Source of the DNA: Bacteroidales bacterium
GTDB lineage: Bacteria; Bacteroidota; Bacteroidia; Bacteroidales; UBA932
Direction: 5' to 3'
Length of the DNA: 56,929 nt
Assembly: GCA_016295455.1 (NCBI GenBank)
Contig: JAEDLE010000002.1
Location: forward strand, 1-56,929
Made by a program: the position numbers and the translations under genes. The notes below the pieces were generated by a model. It was given only the letters and a program-made list of their open reading frames with translations, made no database searches and had not been told where the DNA came from. Shown piece by piece: positions 15,796 to 24,249 of the stretch (position 1 is its first letter; each line of letters opens with the position of its first letter).

Positions 15796-16779
15796 TCAGT
15801 CCCTCCCGTATTTTTTCTGATGGAACCACATGTTGAGGAGCGGAACCACAGCGTTCATTATAAGTATGGCGAAGGACATGCCTTCAGGATATGAGCCGAA
15901 GTAACGTATCATCATCGTGATGAAGCCTATGCCCACACCGAATATGACTCCGCCCTTGACGCTCATAGGCGAGGTGACGTAGTCGGTGGCCATAAAGCAG
16001 GAACCGAGTATCATACCGCCGGTGAGGAGGTTGAAGAGAGGATCGGTGAAACGCTCAGGGGCACAGAGCCAGAAGATGAGAGAAACGACGGCGACGGTCG
16101 CCCATATGGAAAGGGTGATGTGCGGTCTGATGACCCTGCGGACAAGCAGGTACACAAAGCCCGCAAGCAGGGCTATCGCGGAAATCTCACCTGCCGTGCC
16201 TCCGACATTGGCGAAAAGCATCTGGCCGTATGAGAAGCCGTTCTCCGCCATTATGCCGGTGACGGTCTGGCCCTGGAGAAGGCCCTCCTTGATGAGTCCC
16301 AGAGGTGTCGCTCCGGTCACTGCATCAGCGCCGAAAAGGCCCTGGGGCGCCTTCCAGTCCGTCATATACGTAGGGAAGGAGATGAGGAGGAACACTCGTC
16401 CGGCGATGGCCGGGTTGAAGACGTTCTGTCCGAGACCGCCGAAGGTCATCTTTGCGACGCCTATGGCGACCACGGCGCCGATGAACACTACCCACCAAGG
16501 GGTGGTAGAAGGAAGGTTCAGCGCAAGGAGCAGGCCGGTTACGGATGCAGACCAGTCACATATGGTCGACGGCTTCTTGAGCAGGAACCTGGTGATGAGA
16601 TACTCCAGAAGCACGCAGGAGACCACGCTGACTGCCGTCACCAGAAGCATGCTCAGTCCATAGAAGACTATAGACACGACGGTGGCAGGCAGGAGGGCGA
16701 TGACCACGTCACGCATGAGGCTCCTGGTCGAGACCGCAGTATGGATGTGCGGATTCGGAGAAACCAGTAATTTGTCCAT
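15796..16779 (-). CDS. rnfD: Rnf complex membrane flavoprotein subunit D
   Basis: 327 residues with about nine membrane helices. The covalent FMN site is intact: DAVTGATPLGLI in the first half. Other family blocks are SPNPHIHTAVSTRSLMRDV at the N-terminus, GGLGQNVFNPAIAGR, and MATDYVTSPMSVKGGVIFG near the C-terminus. It starts 21 bases after rnfC and ends two bases before the rnfG start. With RnfG it carries electrons between the Fe-S subunits and the membrane core. Confidence 0.95.
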   Translation of the reverse strand: MDKLLVSPNPHIHTAVSTRSLMRDVVIALLPATVVSIVFYGLSMLLVTAVSVVSCVLLEYLITRFLLKKPSTICDWSASVTGLLLALNLPSTTPWWVVFIGAVVAIGVAKMTFGGLGQNVFNPAIAGRVFLLISFPTYMTDWKAPQGLFGADAVTGATPLGLIKEGLLQGQTVTGIMAENGFSYGQMLFANVGGTAGEISAIALLAGFVYLLVRRVIRPHITLSIWATVAVVSLIFWLCAPERFTDPLFNLLTGGMILGSCFMATDYVTSPMSVKGGVIFGVGIGFITMMIRYFGSYPEGMSFAILIMNAVVPLLNMWFHQKKYGRD

Positions 16780-16800
16780 ATCTAAATTTTCTGTTATTCG

Positions 16801-18198
16801 TTATTTCTTTTCTGCAGCTGCGGCCTTGGCGGCTTCAGCAGCAGCCTTTGCCGCTGCGGCGCGGGCACGGATGACTCCCATTACCTGAACCTTGGCCTGA
16901 CGTATGATGTCGAGCAGAGGGATGTATGCCGGACAGCTGTAGAGACAGCATCCGCACTCGATACAGTCCTGAACCGCATTCTGCTCGAGTTCGTCGAGCT
17001 TGCCTGCGAGAGCGAGCCTCCTCAGGAGGAATGGTTCCAGACCCATAGGGCAGGCTTCGGCGCACTTGCCGCAACGTATGCAGGCTGACTCGGCCTTCCT
17101 GCGTGTGGACTCATCGCTGAGATAGAGTATGGAAGAGGAGCCCTTGACGGTGCAGGCATCGAGATTTGCGATGGCCTTGCCCATCATAGGTCCGCCGCTG
17201 ACAATCTTGGCGGCCTCCTGAGGCACGCCTCCGGCCTGCTCGGCTATGTAGCTCAGCGGCATACCGATCCTGAAGAGATAGTTGTGCTGCTTCTCCACCG
17301 GAAGGCAGTTGCCGGTCACGGTAAGGGTGTTGGTCACGAGCGGCTTGTTCTTCTGCACGGCCTCATATACCGCAAGTGCGGTTGCAACGTTCTGAACGAC
17401 AGCACCTTCGCTGATAGGAAGCGCTCCGGATTTCACCTGACGGTGCATCACGGCGTCGATGAGCTGCTTCTCACCGCCCTGCGGATACTTCTTCATCAGA
17501 GGGAGTACCTCGATATTGGCATAACCGAGTTCGGAAAGGGCTTTCCTCATTGCGGAAATCGCCTCCGGCTTGTTCTCCTCTATGCCTATGACGCAGCGGC
17601 AGCCGCCGAGGACCTTCTGCATCAGGGCTGCGCCCACGATGATTTCCTTTGTCCTCTCGAGCATTATGCGGAAATCGCTGGTAAGGTACGGTTCGCACTC
17701 GGCTCCGTTGATGATCAGACATTCCGCCACGCTGCCAGGTGCCGGATTCAGCTTGACGTGGGTAGGGAAAGTCGCTCCACCCAGACCGACCACTCCGGCG
17801 GATTTGATGCGGTCGAGTATGAAGGCCCTGTCCTCAGGTATTTGAGTCACGAGGTTGTCGCCAAGGTCAATGCCTTCAGCCCACTCATCCCCTTCGACTT
17901 CGATTTCCACATGGGTCATGTAATTGCCTGCCAGATCCTTGCGCGGAGCGATGGACTTGACCGTGCCGCTCACTGAAGAGTGTACGAAAGCAGAGATGAA
18001 TCCGCCCGGCTCGGCTATCACCTGTCCCGCCTTGACCTTGTCGCCAACTGCGACCACAGGCTTTGCGGGAGCTCCCAGATGCTGTGCCATGGAGATGTAC
18101 ACGGTCTTCGGGAGCGGAAGGACCTCTATGGCGCAGTCGCGTGAGATCTTGGAGTCACAAGGGTGGACTCCACCTATCGAGAATGTTATCTTAGCCAT
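16801..18198 (-). CDS. rnfC: Rnf complex NADH-binding Fe-S subunit C
   Basis: 465 residues from the ATG at 18198. Order: barrel-sandwich N-terminal domain with GAPAKPVVAVGDKVKAGQ, the FMN/NAD domain with GVVGLGGATFPTHVK, the SLBB-like segment, and two [4Fe-4S] motifs CIRCGKCAEACP and CIECGCCLYSCP. The last ~25 residues are almost all Ala, Lys and Glu, a short helical tail like the longer one in gammaproteobacterial RnfC. AGGAGG at 18205-18210 precedes the start by six bases and lies in the end of rnfB, which it overlaps by eight bases. Confidence 0.95.
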   Translation of the reverse strand: MAKITFSIGGVHPCDSKISRDCAIEVLPLPKTVYISMAQHLGAPAKPVVAVGDKVKAGQVIAEPGGFISAFVHSSVSGTVKSIAPRKDLAGNYMTHVEIEVEGDEWAEGIDLGDNLVTQIPEDRAFILDRIKSAGVVGLGGATFPTHVKLNPAPGSVAECLIINGAECEPYLTSDFRIMLERTKEIIVGAALMQKVLGGCRCVIGIEENKPEAISAMRKALSELGYANIEVLPLMKKYPQGGEKQLIDAVMHRQVKSGALPISEGAVVQNVATALAVYEAVQKNKPLVTNTLTVTGNCLPVEKQHNYLFRIGMPLSYIAEQAGGVPQEAAKIVSGGPMMGKAIANLDACTVKGSSSILYLSDESTRRKAESACIRCGKCAEACPMGLEPFLLRRLALAGKLDELEQNAVQDCIECGCCLYSCPAYIPLLDIIRQAKVQVMGVIRARAAAAKAAAEAAKAAAAEKK

Positions 18199-19147
18199 TG
18201 TTTTCCTCCTTCTTTTCAGGTTCAACAAGCTTTGCTGCAGCCTCTGCTGCCTTGGCAGCCTCCGCCGCCTCCTTTGCCTTCCTGTTCCTCTCCGCTATGC
18301 GGGCCTTTACGGCATCCTTGTCCACAGGCTTCGGGAAATTGACTGAATGGATGGCACCGGTAGGGCAGACAGCCTCGCACTCACGGCAGAGCTTGCACTT
18401 TGCCGGATCGATATATGCCACATTGTTCTCCACGGTTATGGCGCCGTGGGTACAGGTCTTGGCACAGATGCCGCAACCTATGCAGGCTGATGCGCACGCC
18501 TTCTTGGCGGCCGGGCCCTTGTCCCTGTTGAGGCAGGACACATAAAGCCTCATTCCGCGCGGACCCTTCGGCCTGATTTCGATTATAGACTTCGGACAAG
18601 CCTTGGCACAGGCACCGCAGGCAGTACACTTGCTCTCGTCGACCACAGGAAGTCCAGTGGCAGGGTCCATTGAAATAGCCCCGAAAGCGCAGGCAGCGAC
18701 ACAGTCGCCGCAGCCCAGGCATCCGAACGCACAAGCCGTGTCTCCGGCGTAGAGCGCAGCCTTCACGCGACAGGAAGCATAGCCGTCGTACTCATTGATA
18801 CGCGGTCTTGCCTCGCAGCTGCCGTTGCAGCGCACCACAGCCACCATGGGCGCCTTCTCCTTGACCTCATAGCCGAGAATGGCAGCCACTTTCTTCATTA
18901 CGTCATTGCCGCCCACAGGGCAGTAGTTGTTGTCAAGGTTCGGAGCCTTAACGGCAGCATCGGCGAACGCACGGCAACCCGCGAATCCGCATCCGCCGCA
19001 GTTGGCGCCCGGCATCACCTTTTCAACCTCGTCGATGCGGGGATCCTCCTCAACCTTGAACCTGTCGGCCACGATGTAGAGGACAAGCGCAAGGACAAGC
19101 CCCAGAAGGGCGATGACTGCAATAGTCCAGATTACGATAGATGACAT
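18191..19147 (-). CDS. rnfB: Rnf complex ferredoxin-type subunit B
   Basis: 318 residues: N-terminal membrane helix (about 5-27), the [4Fe-4S] domain NCGGCGFAGCRAF, then further ferredoxin-like clusters CLGCGDCVAACAFG, CTACGACAKACPKS, CIGCGICAKTCTHG and CKLCRECEAVCPTG. RnfB is the entry point for electrons from soluble ferredoxin. A C-terminal tail rich in Ala/Glu/Lys (AKEAAEAAKAAEAAAK) extends beyond the last cluster. First of the six rnf genes, eight bases after the RseC-like gene; order B-C-D-G-E-A is the usual Bacteroidota order. Confidence 0.95.
   Translation of the reverse strand: MSSIVIWTIAVIALLGLVLALVLYIVADRFKVEEDPRIDEVEKVMPGANCGGCGFAGCRAFADAAVKAPNLDNNYCPVGGNDVMKKVAAILGYEVKEKAPMVAVVRCNGSCEARPRINEYDGYASCRVKAALYAGDTACAFGCLGCGDCVAACAFGAISMDPATGLPVVDESKCTACGACAKACPKSIIEIRPKGPRGMRLYVSCLNRDKGPAAKKACASACIGCGICAKTCTHGAITVENNVAYIDPAKCKLCRECEAVCPTGAIHSVNFPKPVDKDAVKARIAERNRKAKEAAEAAKAAEAAAKLVEPEKKEENNG
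18205..18210 (-). promoter_or_regulatory. Shine-Dalgarno of rnfC inside rnfB
   Basis: AGGAGG six bases before the rnfC ATG. Strong Shine-Dalgarno sites are uncommon in Bacteroidota; this one supports the chosen start and coupled translation. Confidence 0.65.
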
Positions 19148-19155
19148 TATATAAG

Positions 19156-19578
19156 TTATTTATGTTGTTTGCTGATACTGAACACATATTCCTTCCTGAT
19201 CCGTCCGCGGAACAGATACAGGAAGAGGTAATACACAGCCATGCCCCCGAGTCCCACCGCTCCAACGATGAGCTCGTGCAAGTCTGTAAAGGACAAAGAT
19301 ACTATTAAAATCATCAATATGCCAAGGGGAATGACATAAGAAAGCAGCACGGCCTTCATTCCCATCTTCGGCGCAAGCAGGACCTCGACTTCCTCCCCCA
19401 CCCTGCAGCCAAGGGAAGGGTCCGTGGGCACGCGGACCTCCTTGCGGGCCGACTCGAAAGAAGTGCAGAGCCCGGCGGCATGACAGCCCGCACAGGCGGA
19501 AGTGGACAGGATCTCCACCAGGGTCTCCCTCTCTCCCACTTTCCTTACCACCCCTTTGTGTGAAATCACGTCTGACAT
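19156..19578 (-). CDS. RseC/MucC family membrane protein (SoxR-reducing system type)
   Basis: 140 residues from the ATG at 19578 (MSDVISHKGVV); a TTG nine bases upstream is less likely. The N-terminal part carries the Cys cluster CAGCHAAGLC (with a later Cys) and a GEEVEV strand; two membrane helices follow (about 75-95 and 100-118). This is the RseC/MucC family, regularly found beside rnf genes; in E. coli RseC works with Rsx (Rnf) to keep SoxR reduced. It lies eight bases before rnfB, so it is probably part of the Rnf operon and may help assemble or couple the complex. Confidence 0.88.
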   Translation of the reverse strand: MSDVISHKGVVRKVGERETLVEILSTSACAGCHAAGLCTSFESARKEVRVPTDPSLGCRVGEEVEVLLAPKMGMKAVLLSYVIPLGILMILIVSLSFTDLHELIVGAVGLGGMAVYYLFLYLFRGRIRKEYVFSISKQHK

Positions 19579-19607
19579 AGCATTCAATTGATTGACAAAA
19601 CGTTAGA

Positions 19608-20474
19608 TTATTTCCCGGATTTTGTGTATGCCACCCTGAGCCCCTCGGCCGCCACCAGCCTGCCGCGCACCATGCCTATCTTCAGCGGAGCCTCGAAGCA
19701 GAGCGGTATCCTGTTCGCATCGTCCGAAATCCAGAGCAGCAGGTCGGAGTCGTCGGTAAAGACGTCACCCTCAACCACTTCGATGGAGAACTTCATCGCA
19801 TTCACCAGCCCGACTCCCGGCATCTCCTTCAGGTCCTTCCCCCTGTAGACGAAATGGATGTCGCAGACCTCATCGGATATGGCGAAGCGCAGCCTGACAG
19901 GCACGCCCTCACCCACACGCGTCATGTCCATATTCCTGGCAAGGCAGAAGAGGGTAACGGGGTCGAAGGTGCAGCGGTCCACATCCATCCTGACGTGCCT
20001 GAGCGGCTCCCGGCTGGACTCCACGTCGGCATATATCACAGGAGAAGGAGCGCCGTAGTCATAGCGGTAGACATTGGTGCAGGTGTAACGTCCCTCGCGA
20101 CTGGAACGGGTGAAGCGCAGGGGCTCGAAGTTGTCGGGGGTGAACCAGGACTGGAAATCCTCCTTCAGCTTGAAGAAAGTGTTGTAGAAACGGGAGGTCT
20201 GGCCCAGGAGGCGCGAAGAGAGCGCCTTCCTGCCGTCAATCTCGTCCTCGGCTATGGAAAGGGTGACCGAAGCGACGTCGGTGTTCACGGGACCTACCTT
20301 GAAATTGAGCATATACGTGAGCTTCTCCCCTGCCCTGAAAGGCGTCCCGACGGTCTTGATGTCCCTGAGCGGCAGGCAGGCGGCCGTACCCTCTTCCCCA
20401 AGCGCATCGGCGGAAGGAGCCGGAGACAGCGCCAGAACGGCCAGCAGCGGGATCAGAAGCTTCAGGAATGTCAT
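19608..20474 (-). CDS. DUF3108 family exported protein
   Basis: 288 residues with a signal peptide (MTFLKLLIPLLAVLALSPAPSADA). The mature protein shows the DUF3108 pattern: FRAGEKLTYMLNFKVGPVNTDVASV, SRFYNTFFKLKEDFQSWF, and a C-terminal LLLWISDDANRIPLCFEAPLKIG. The family is predicted periplasmic and beta-rich, with no known function. Its ATG overlaps the dnaB stop by four bases (ATGA), a tight link with dnaB that probably reflects operon layout only. Confidence 0.85.
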   Translation of the reverse strand: MTFLKLLIPLLAVLALSPAPSADALGEEGTAACLPLRDIKTVGTPFRAGEKLTYMLNFKVGPVNTDVASVTLSIAEDEIDGRKALSSRLLGQTSRFYNTFFKLKEDFQSWFTPDNFEPLRFTRSSREGRYTCTNVYRYDYGAPSPVIYADVESSREPLRHVRMDVDRCTFDPVTLFCLARNMDMTRVGEGVPVRLRFAISDEVCDIHFVYRGKDLKEMPGVGLVNAMKFSIEVVEGDVFTDDSDLLLWISDDANRIPLCFEAPLKIGMVRGRLVAAEGLRVAYTKSGK

Positions 20475-21976
20475 TCGTATTCAGGATTAAAGCCCGACCC
20501 TCCTGCTGGCCCGATGTCGAACGGACTGTCGGCAGGATTGTCATAGTTCATCGCGGAAGCATATTCCGCAGACTGGTTGACCAGATTGTCGTTGAGTTCG
20601 ACGAACTTTACCTGGTCGCTCTTGAAGAGCATATCGATTTCGCCTATCTCACCGTTACGGTGCTTGGCAATTATGATCTGGGTCTTCTCCCTCTCCGCCG
20701 GATCGGGCGAAAGTCCCACGAAGTCAGGCCTGTGGACGAAAAGTACCATATCCGCATCCTGTTCGATGGAACCCGATTCCCTGAGGTCGCTGAGCATAGG
20801 CTTTCCGTTCGAATTCGTCCTCTGGACGGAATTTCGGGAAAGCTGTGAAAGGGCGATGATAGGGATGTTCAGCTCCTTTGCCGTAGCCTTGAGCGTCCTG
20901 GATATGGCTGCGACCTCCTGCTCGCGCAGGCCCCTCAACTCGGCAGGACCCTGCATCAGCTGGAGATAGTCCACTATGATGAGCCTCACGCCCTTGGTCA
21001 TCACCAGCCTCTTCGCCTTCGAGCGGAACTCCATGATGGGAAGGCTCGGAGTGTCATCGACATATATCGGCGCGGCGGTGAGACGCTTGATCTTCACCTC
21101 AAGCTGCTCCCACTCGTACTTCTCCAGCTTCGAACCGCCCTTTATCTTTTCGGCCGGAAGACCCGACTCGGTCACCATCAGACGCATTGCCAGCTGGATC
21201 TTGGGCATTTCCAGCGAGAATATGGCAACGGGCATATTGTGGTCGACGGCTGCGTTCCTGGCTATGTTCAGCGAGAAGGCGGTCTTTCCGACCGAAGGAC
21301 GCGCAGCTAGGATGATCAGGTCCGAAGGCTGCCAGCCCTGAGTTATCCTGTCTATCGAGAGATAGCCCGACGGCACGCCGCTGAGGCCTGTCTGGTCCTG
21401 CATCTCCTCAATCTTGTCGAGGGCGGCATTGATGACCGAACCTATGTCCTGGACCTCGCTCCTGGTATTGCTCTGGATGGCCCCGTAAATCTTGGACTGG
21501 GCATTGTCGATGAGGTCGTCCACAACGACTGAATCGTCATACGACGACTTGAGTATGTCCAGCGAAGCCGTGATGAGATCGCGCTGTATCTTCTTCTGCT
21601 TGAGTATCTTGACATAATACTCAACCTGAGATGCGGCTCCGATTTTCTGGGAGAGGTCGACGAGTTTCACCGCTCCTCCGACCTCTTCGAAATTGCCGGT
21701 CTCGCGGAGTTTCTGCGATACTGAGAGCAGGTCGAGCGCAACGTGCTCGTGCACAAGCGCGAGCATCGCCTCGAAAATCATACGGTGCCTGGGGTCATAG
21801 AAACTGCTCGGCTGCAGTTCCTCCATGACCTCATCGACACAGTTGGGTTCGATCAGCAGTGCGCCCAGCACCGCCTGCTCGAAATCGAGGGCCTGAGGGG
21901 GCTTGTTGCCCAGCTCCAGACCGACGGCTTCAAGGTCAGGCTGCCTGTCCTTGCCGCTCTTTGCTCTCGGTGGCAT
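20471..21976 (-). CDS. dnaB: Replicative DNA helicase
   Basis: 501 residues. N-terminal DnaB domain (PPQALDFEQAVLGALLIEPN) followed by the RecA-like C-terminal domain with Walker A ARPSVGKTAFSLNIA, the IFSLEMPKIQLAMRLM stretch, Walker B LIIVDYLQLMQG and the QLSRNSVQRTN arginine-finger region. No intein interrupts it. It starts five bases after the zinc-ribbon gene and overlaps the DUF3108 gene by four bases. It is the hexameric helicase that unwinds DNA at the fork. Confidence 0.96.
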   Translation of the reverse strand: MPPRAKSGKDRQPDLEAVGLELGNKPPQALDFEQAVLGALLIEPNCVDEVMEELQPSSFYDPRHRMIFEAMLALVHEHVALDLLSVSQKLRETGNFEEVGGAVKLVDLSQKIGAASQVEYYVKILKQKKIQRDLITASLDILKSSYDDSVVVDDLIDNAQSKIYGAIQSNTRSEVQDIGSVINAALDKIEEMQDQTGLSGVPSGYLSIDRITQGWQPSDLIILAARPSVGKTAFSLNIARNAAVDHNMPVAIFSLEMPKIQLAMRLMVTESGLPAEKIKGGSKLEKYEWEQLEVKIKRLTAAPIYVDDTPSLPIMEFRSKAKRLVMTKGVRLIIVDYLQLMQGPAELRGLREQEVAAISRTLKATAKELNIPIIALSQLSRNSVQRTNSNGKPMLSDLRESGSIEQDADMVLFVHRPDFVGLSPDPAEREKTQIIIAKHRNGEIGEIDMLFKSDQVKFVELNDNLVNQSAEYASAMNYDNPADSPFDIGPAGGSGFNPEYE

Positions 21977-21981
21977 CCTGA

Positions 21982-22797
21982 TTACTCAGAGAAGTCCGGG
22001 TTGACGATGATCCTTCCGCAGTGCTCGCAGATGATGAGCTTCCTGTTGGAAGCGATTTCCACCAGCCTCTGTGGAATGATGGTGTTGAAGCAGCCTCCGC
22101 AGGAGTCTCCGTTGTACACGGTAACCACGGCGAGATGGTTGTGGACGCTGGCGCGGATGTGCTCATACGCGCTCATGGTTCTGGCGTCTATCTTAGCGGC
22201 GCATGCCTCGCGTGCCGCCCTGAGGTCAGCCTCCTCCTTCGCGGTGGACTCGACTATGGAGCCGAGCTCCTCCTTCTTGAGCCTGAGGTCCTCCTCCCTT
22301 ACGGCTATGGTCTCCTTCAGGTCCTCGAGGTCAGCCTTGGCCTGGCCCATCTTGAGCTTGGCCTCGCCGATGTTCTTCTCGGCAATCTGGCGGAGCAGGT
22401 CCTGGTTCTCGATCTCCTTGTTGATGGAGTCGTACTCACGGCTGTTCGCGATGTTCTCGAGCTGCTTCTGGTACTTGGCGATCTGGTTGTCGCAGTCCAC
22501 GATGTTCTGCTTGTTGTCGGAAACCGACACGTTCATGCCCTCGATGAAAGCCTGGCAGCTCTCAGCCTTGGACTTGAGAGCGGAAATCTCCTCCTCGAGA
22601 GCCTCTACCTCACCCGGAAGTTCGCCTCTGAGCTGGAGTATCCTGTCGATGGCGGTGTCTGCCTGCTGAAGGGCATAGAGAGTCTTGAGCTTCTCCTGCG
22701 CGTTGACATCTGAGTCAGCAAAGCTCTTCTGGATGGACACGAAAGTCTCCCTCTGGTCGATAGGGGTGTCGATTTTCTTTATTTTCTTGATAGCCAT
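21982..22797 (-). CDS. Coiled-coil protein with C4 zinc ribbon
   Basis: 271 residues. Residues about 25-190 form a long coiled coil (EALEEEISALKSKAE, KYQKQLENIANSREYDSINKEIENQ); the C-terminus has a zinc ribbon of two Cys pairs, CGGC and CEHC. This is the CT398/C4-type zinc-ribbon family known from Bacteroidota and Chlamydiae, where a chlamydial member binds sigma-54 and secretion parts. First gene of the run into dnaB, with a -7 element 47 bases upstream. Confidence 0.85.
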   Translation of the reverse strand: MAIKKIKKIDTPIDQRETFVSIQKSFADSDVNAQEKLKTLYALQQADTAIDRILQLRGELPGEVEALEEEISALKSKAESCQAFIEGMNVSVSDNKQNIVDCDNQIAKYQKQLENIANSREYDSINKEIENQDLLRQIAEKNIGEAKLKMGQAKADLEDLKETIAVREEDLRLKKEELGSIVESTAKEEADLRAAREACAAKIDARTMSAYEHIRASVHNHLAVVTVYNGDSCGGCFNTIIPQRLVEIASNRKLIICEHCGRIIVNPDFSE

Positions 22798-22844
22798 ATC
22801 TTTTGTTTTATTGTTCGGTTCAGGGCACCACGGGGTGCGAACTG

Positions 22845-22852
22845 CAAAGTTA
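22845..22852 (-). promoter_or_regulatory. Promoter for the zinc-ribbon / dnaB run
   Basis: Minus-strand TAACTTTG matches TAnnTTTG. A TTG at 22875-22873 lies 20 bases upstream, a reasonable -33 element. The 47-base leader contains a small GCACC/GGTGC hairpin at 22826-22839. Confidence 0.5.
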
Positions 22853-22951
22853 TGCTATTTCGTCAACTTAAGCAATTTTAGTAATATGAAAATAATAAGT
22901 TGCGTCAGATTTGATTGAGGATTTCTTAAGAATACGAAAATCGCAATATGC

Positions 22952-23269
22952 TCACAGCCCGCTCCTGATTTCCTCGAGCTGCCTGCGTATCTCCTTCAGG
23001 GAATCGAGGGCCTTGACCCTGTCCTCGACGCTCTTCCTGCCAGCCGCCAGCTCTTTCCCCGCCCCCTCGAGGGTCATACCCCTGCCCCTGATGAGCAGAT
23101 GCAGCTGCTTGAGGACCTCGATGTCCTCCTTGGTGAACTGCCTGTTGCCCTTGGCGTTTCGGTGAGGCTTGATATACTTCGGGAAGCTGTTCGTCCAGAA
23201 GCGCACCAGGGAGGCATTCTCCCCGAGCATTTCAGCTACCTCGCTGATAGAATAGTAATATTTCTCCAT
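22952..23269 (-). CDS. Short MerR-family transcription regulator
   Basis: 105 residues. N-terminal winged helix-turn-helix of MerR type (YYSISEVAEMLGENASLVRFWTNSFPKYIKPHRNAKGNRQFTKEDIEVL) followed by a short coiled-coil; there is no effector-binding domain and no Cys, so it is probably not a metal sensor. Small MerR proteins of this length are usual in Bacteroidota. It starts 24 bases after the M23 peptidase gene and is the last gene of that run. Target unknown; the envelope genes upstream are the obvious candidates. Confidence 0.85.
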   Translation of the reverse strand: MEKYYYSISEVAEMLGENASLVRFWTNSFPKYIKPHRNAKGNRQFTKEDIEVLKQLHLLIRGRGMTLEGAGKELAAGRKSVEDRVKALDSLKEIRRQLEEIRSGL

Positions 23270-23293
23270 AACCGTGTATGTTTCAGAATCTTA

Positions 23294-24238
23294 TCAGTCA
23301 AGCGACTGTCCCGTGCGGGAAGTCATGAACGCAAAATTCGCATAATCCTGAGGCGAAAGGGTCGCGAACATATGGTCCACGGGATCCACCGCCTCCCCGT
23401 CCCGCAGCACCTCATAATGCAGATGAGGCGCAAGACTGTTTCCGGATATGCCGACCCGGCCTATCACCGTGCCCCGGGTGACACGCCGCCCCTTCGGGAC
23501 CAGTATGTCCGAAAGATGGGCATAGCGGGTGACGTAGCCGTTGCCGTGGTCTATGGTGACCACGTTCCCCAGCCCGGTCCTGGACCTCTGCACTGACTCC
23601 ACCACCCCGTCGGCGCTGGCCAGCACGGGCGTGCCTTCAGACGCCATCAGGTCCAGGCCGTCGTGCCTGGTCACTATCTTGTAGAACGGGCTGGTCTTCT
23701 GTCCCACCGACGCTCCTGCCTGGGCATAGGTCACCCCAGGCAGAGGCGCCTGCATCGGCACGTTCCCGACCCCGCGTTCGGCAAGCAGGGCGAAGATTTC
23801 CCGGAAATTGTCCTCCACCATCGCCGCTCCGGCGGAAAGGTCCGCAAGACGCCTGGTCGTGATGGACACCTTGCTCTCCTCGCTGGTGGTGTCCGAGAAC
23901 AGGGCGAGGTCCACCGACTCGATAGGGTCCAGGCTCGGGGCCTTGGTGTGGAAAATCTGGTCGTATATCTCGTGGTCCCTGGCCTGGAGACCGTCCGTCA
24001 CATCCTGAATAAGCTGCTGACGCTCAAGCATCTGCCCATACAGCTGCTCGTAGAGCCTGTTCTCCTTGATGAGTTCCTTCTCCCTGTCCGTACTGATGAA
24101 GAAGGAGAGCAGCACATATGCGGCCGCGGAGAGGGTGAACGAACCCAGCAGCCACCAGAGGAAACGCCGCAGCCACTTCGCGAACGAAGTGGTCACCTTC
24201 CTGAAGCTTATGTTCCTGTCGTCAAACTGATATGCCAT
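23294..24238 (-). CDS. Membrane-anchored M23 peptidase, second of pair
   Basis: 314 residues from the ATG at 24238 (MAYQFDD). One membrane helix (about 23-45), a coiled-coil linker, then an M23/LytM domain with H-DGLD (first His and Asp ligands) and the HLHYEV motif, so the zinc site looks intact. This is the MepM-like endopeptidase form that cuts peptidoglycan cross-links. The start is set by AGGAGGTGA at 24241-24249, which also contains the stop of the upstream M23 gene. Paralogue of the 24241-25251 protein. Confidence 0.92.
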   Translation of the reverse strand: MAYQFDDRNISFRKVTTSFAKWLRRFLWWLLGSFTLSAAAYVLLSFFISTDREKELIKENRLYEQLYGQMLERQQLIQDVTDGLQARDHEIYDQIFHTKAPSLDPIESVDLALFSDTTSEESKVSITTRRLADLSAGAAMVEDNFREIFALLAERGVGNVPMQAPLPGVTYAQAGASVGQKTSPFYKIVTRHDGLDLMASEGTPVLASADGVVESVQRSRTGLGNVVTIDHGNGYVTRYAHLSDILVPKGRRVTRGTVIGRVGISGNSLAPHLHYEVLRDGEAVDPVDHMFATLSPQDYANFAFMTSRTGQSLD

Positions 24239-24240
24239 AT

Positions 24241-24249
24241 TCACCTCCT
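24241..24249 (-). promoter_or_regulatory. Shine-Dalgarno fused to a stop codon
   Basis: AGGAGGTGA is both the last two Arg codons plus stop of the upstream M23 gene and a near-perfect Shine-Dalgarno for the next one, whose ATG follows after two bases. The two peptidases are thus almost certainly translated together. Confidence 0.65.
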
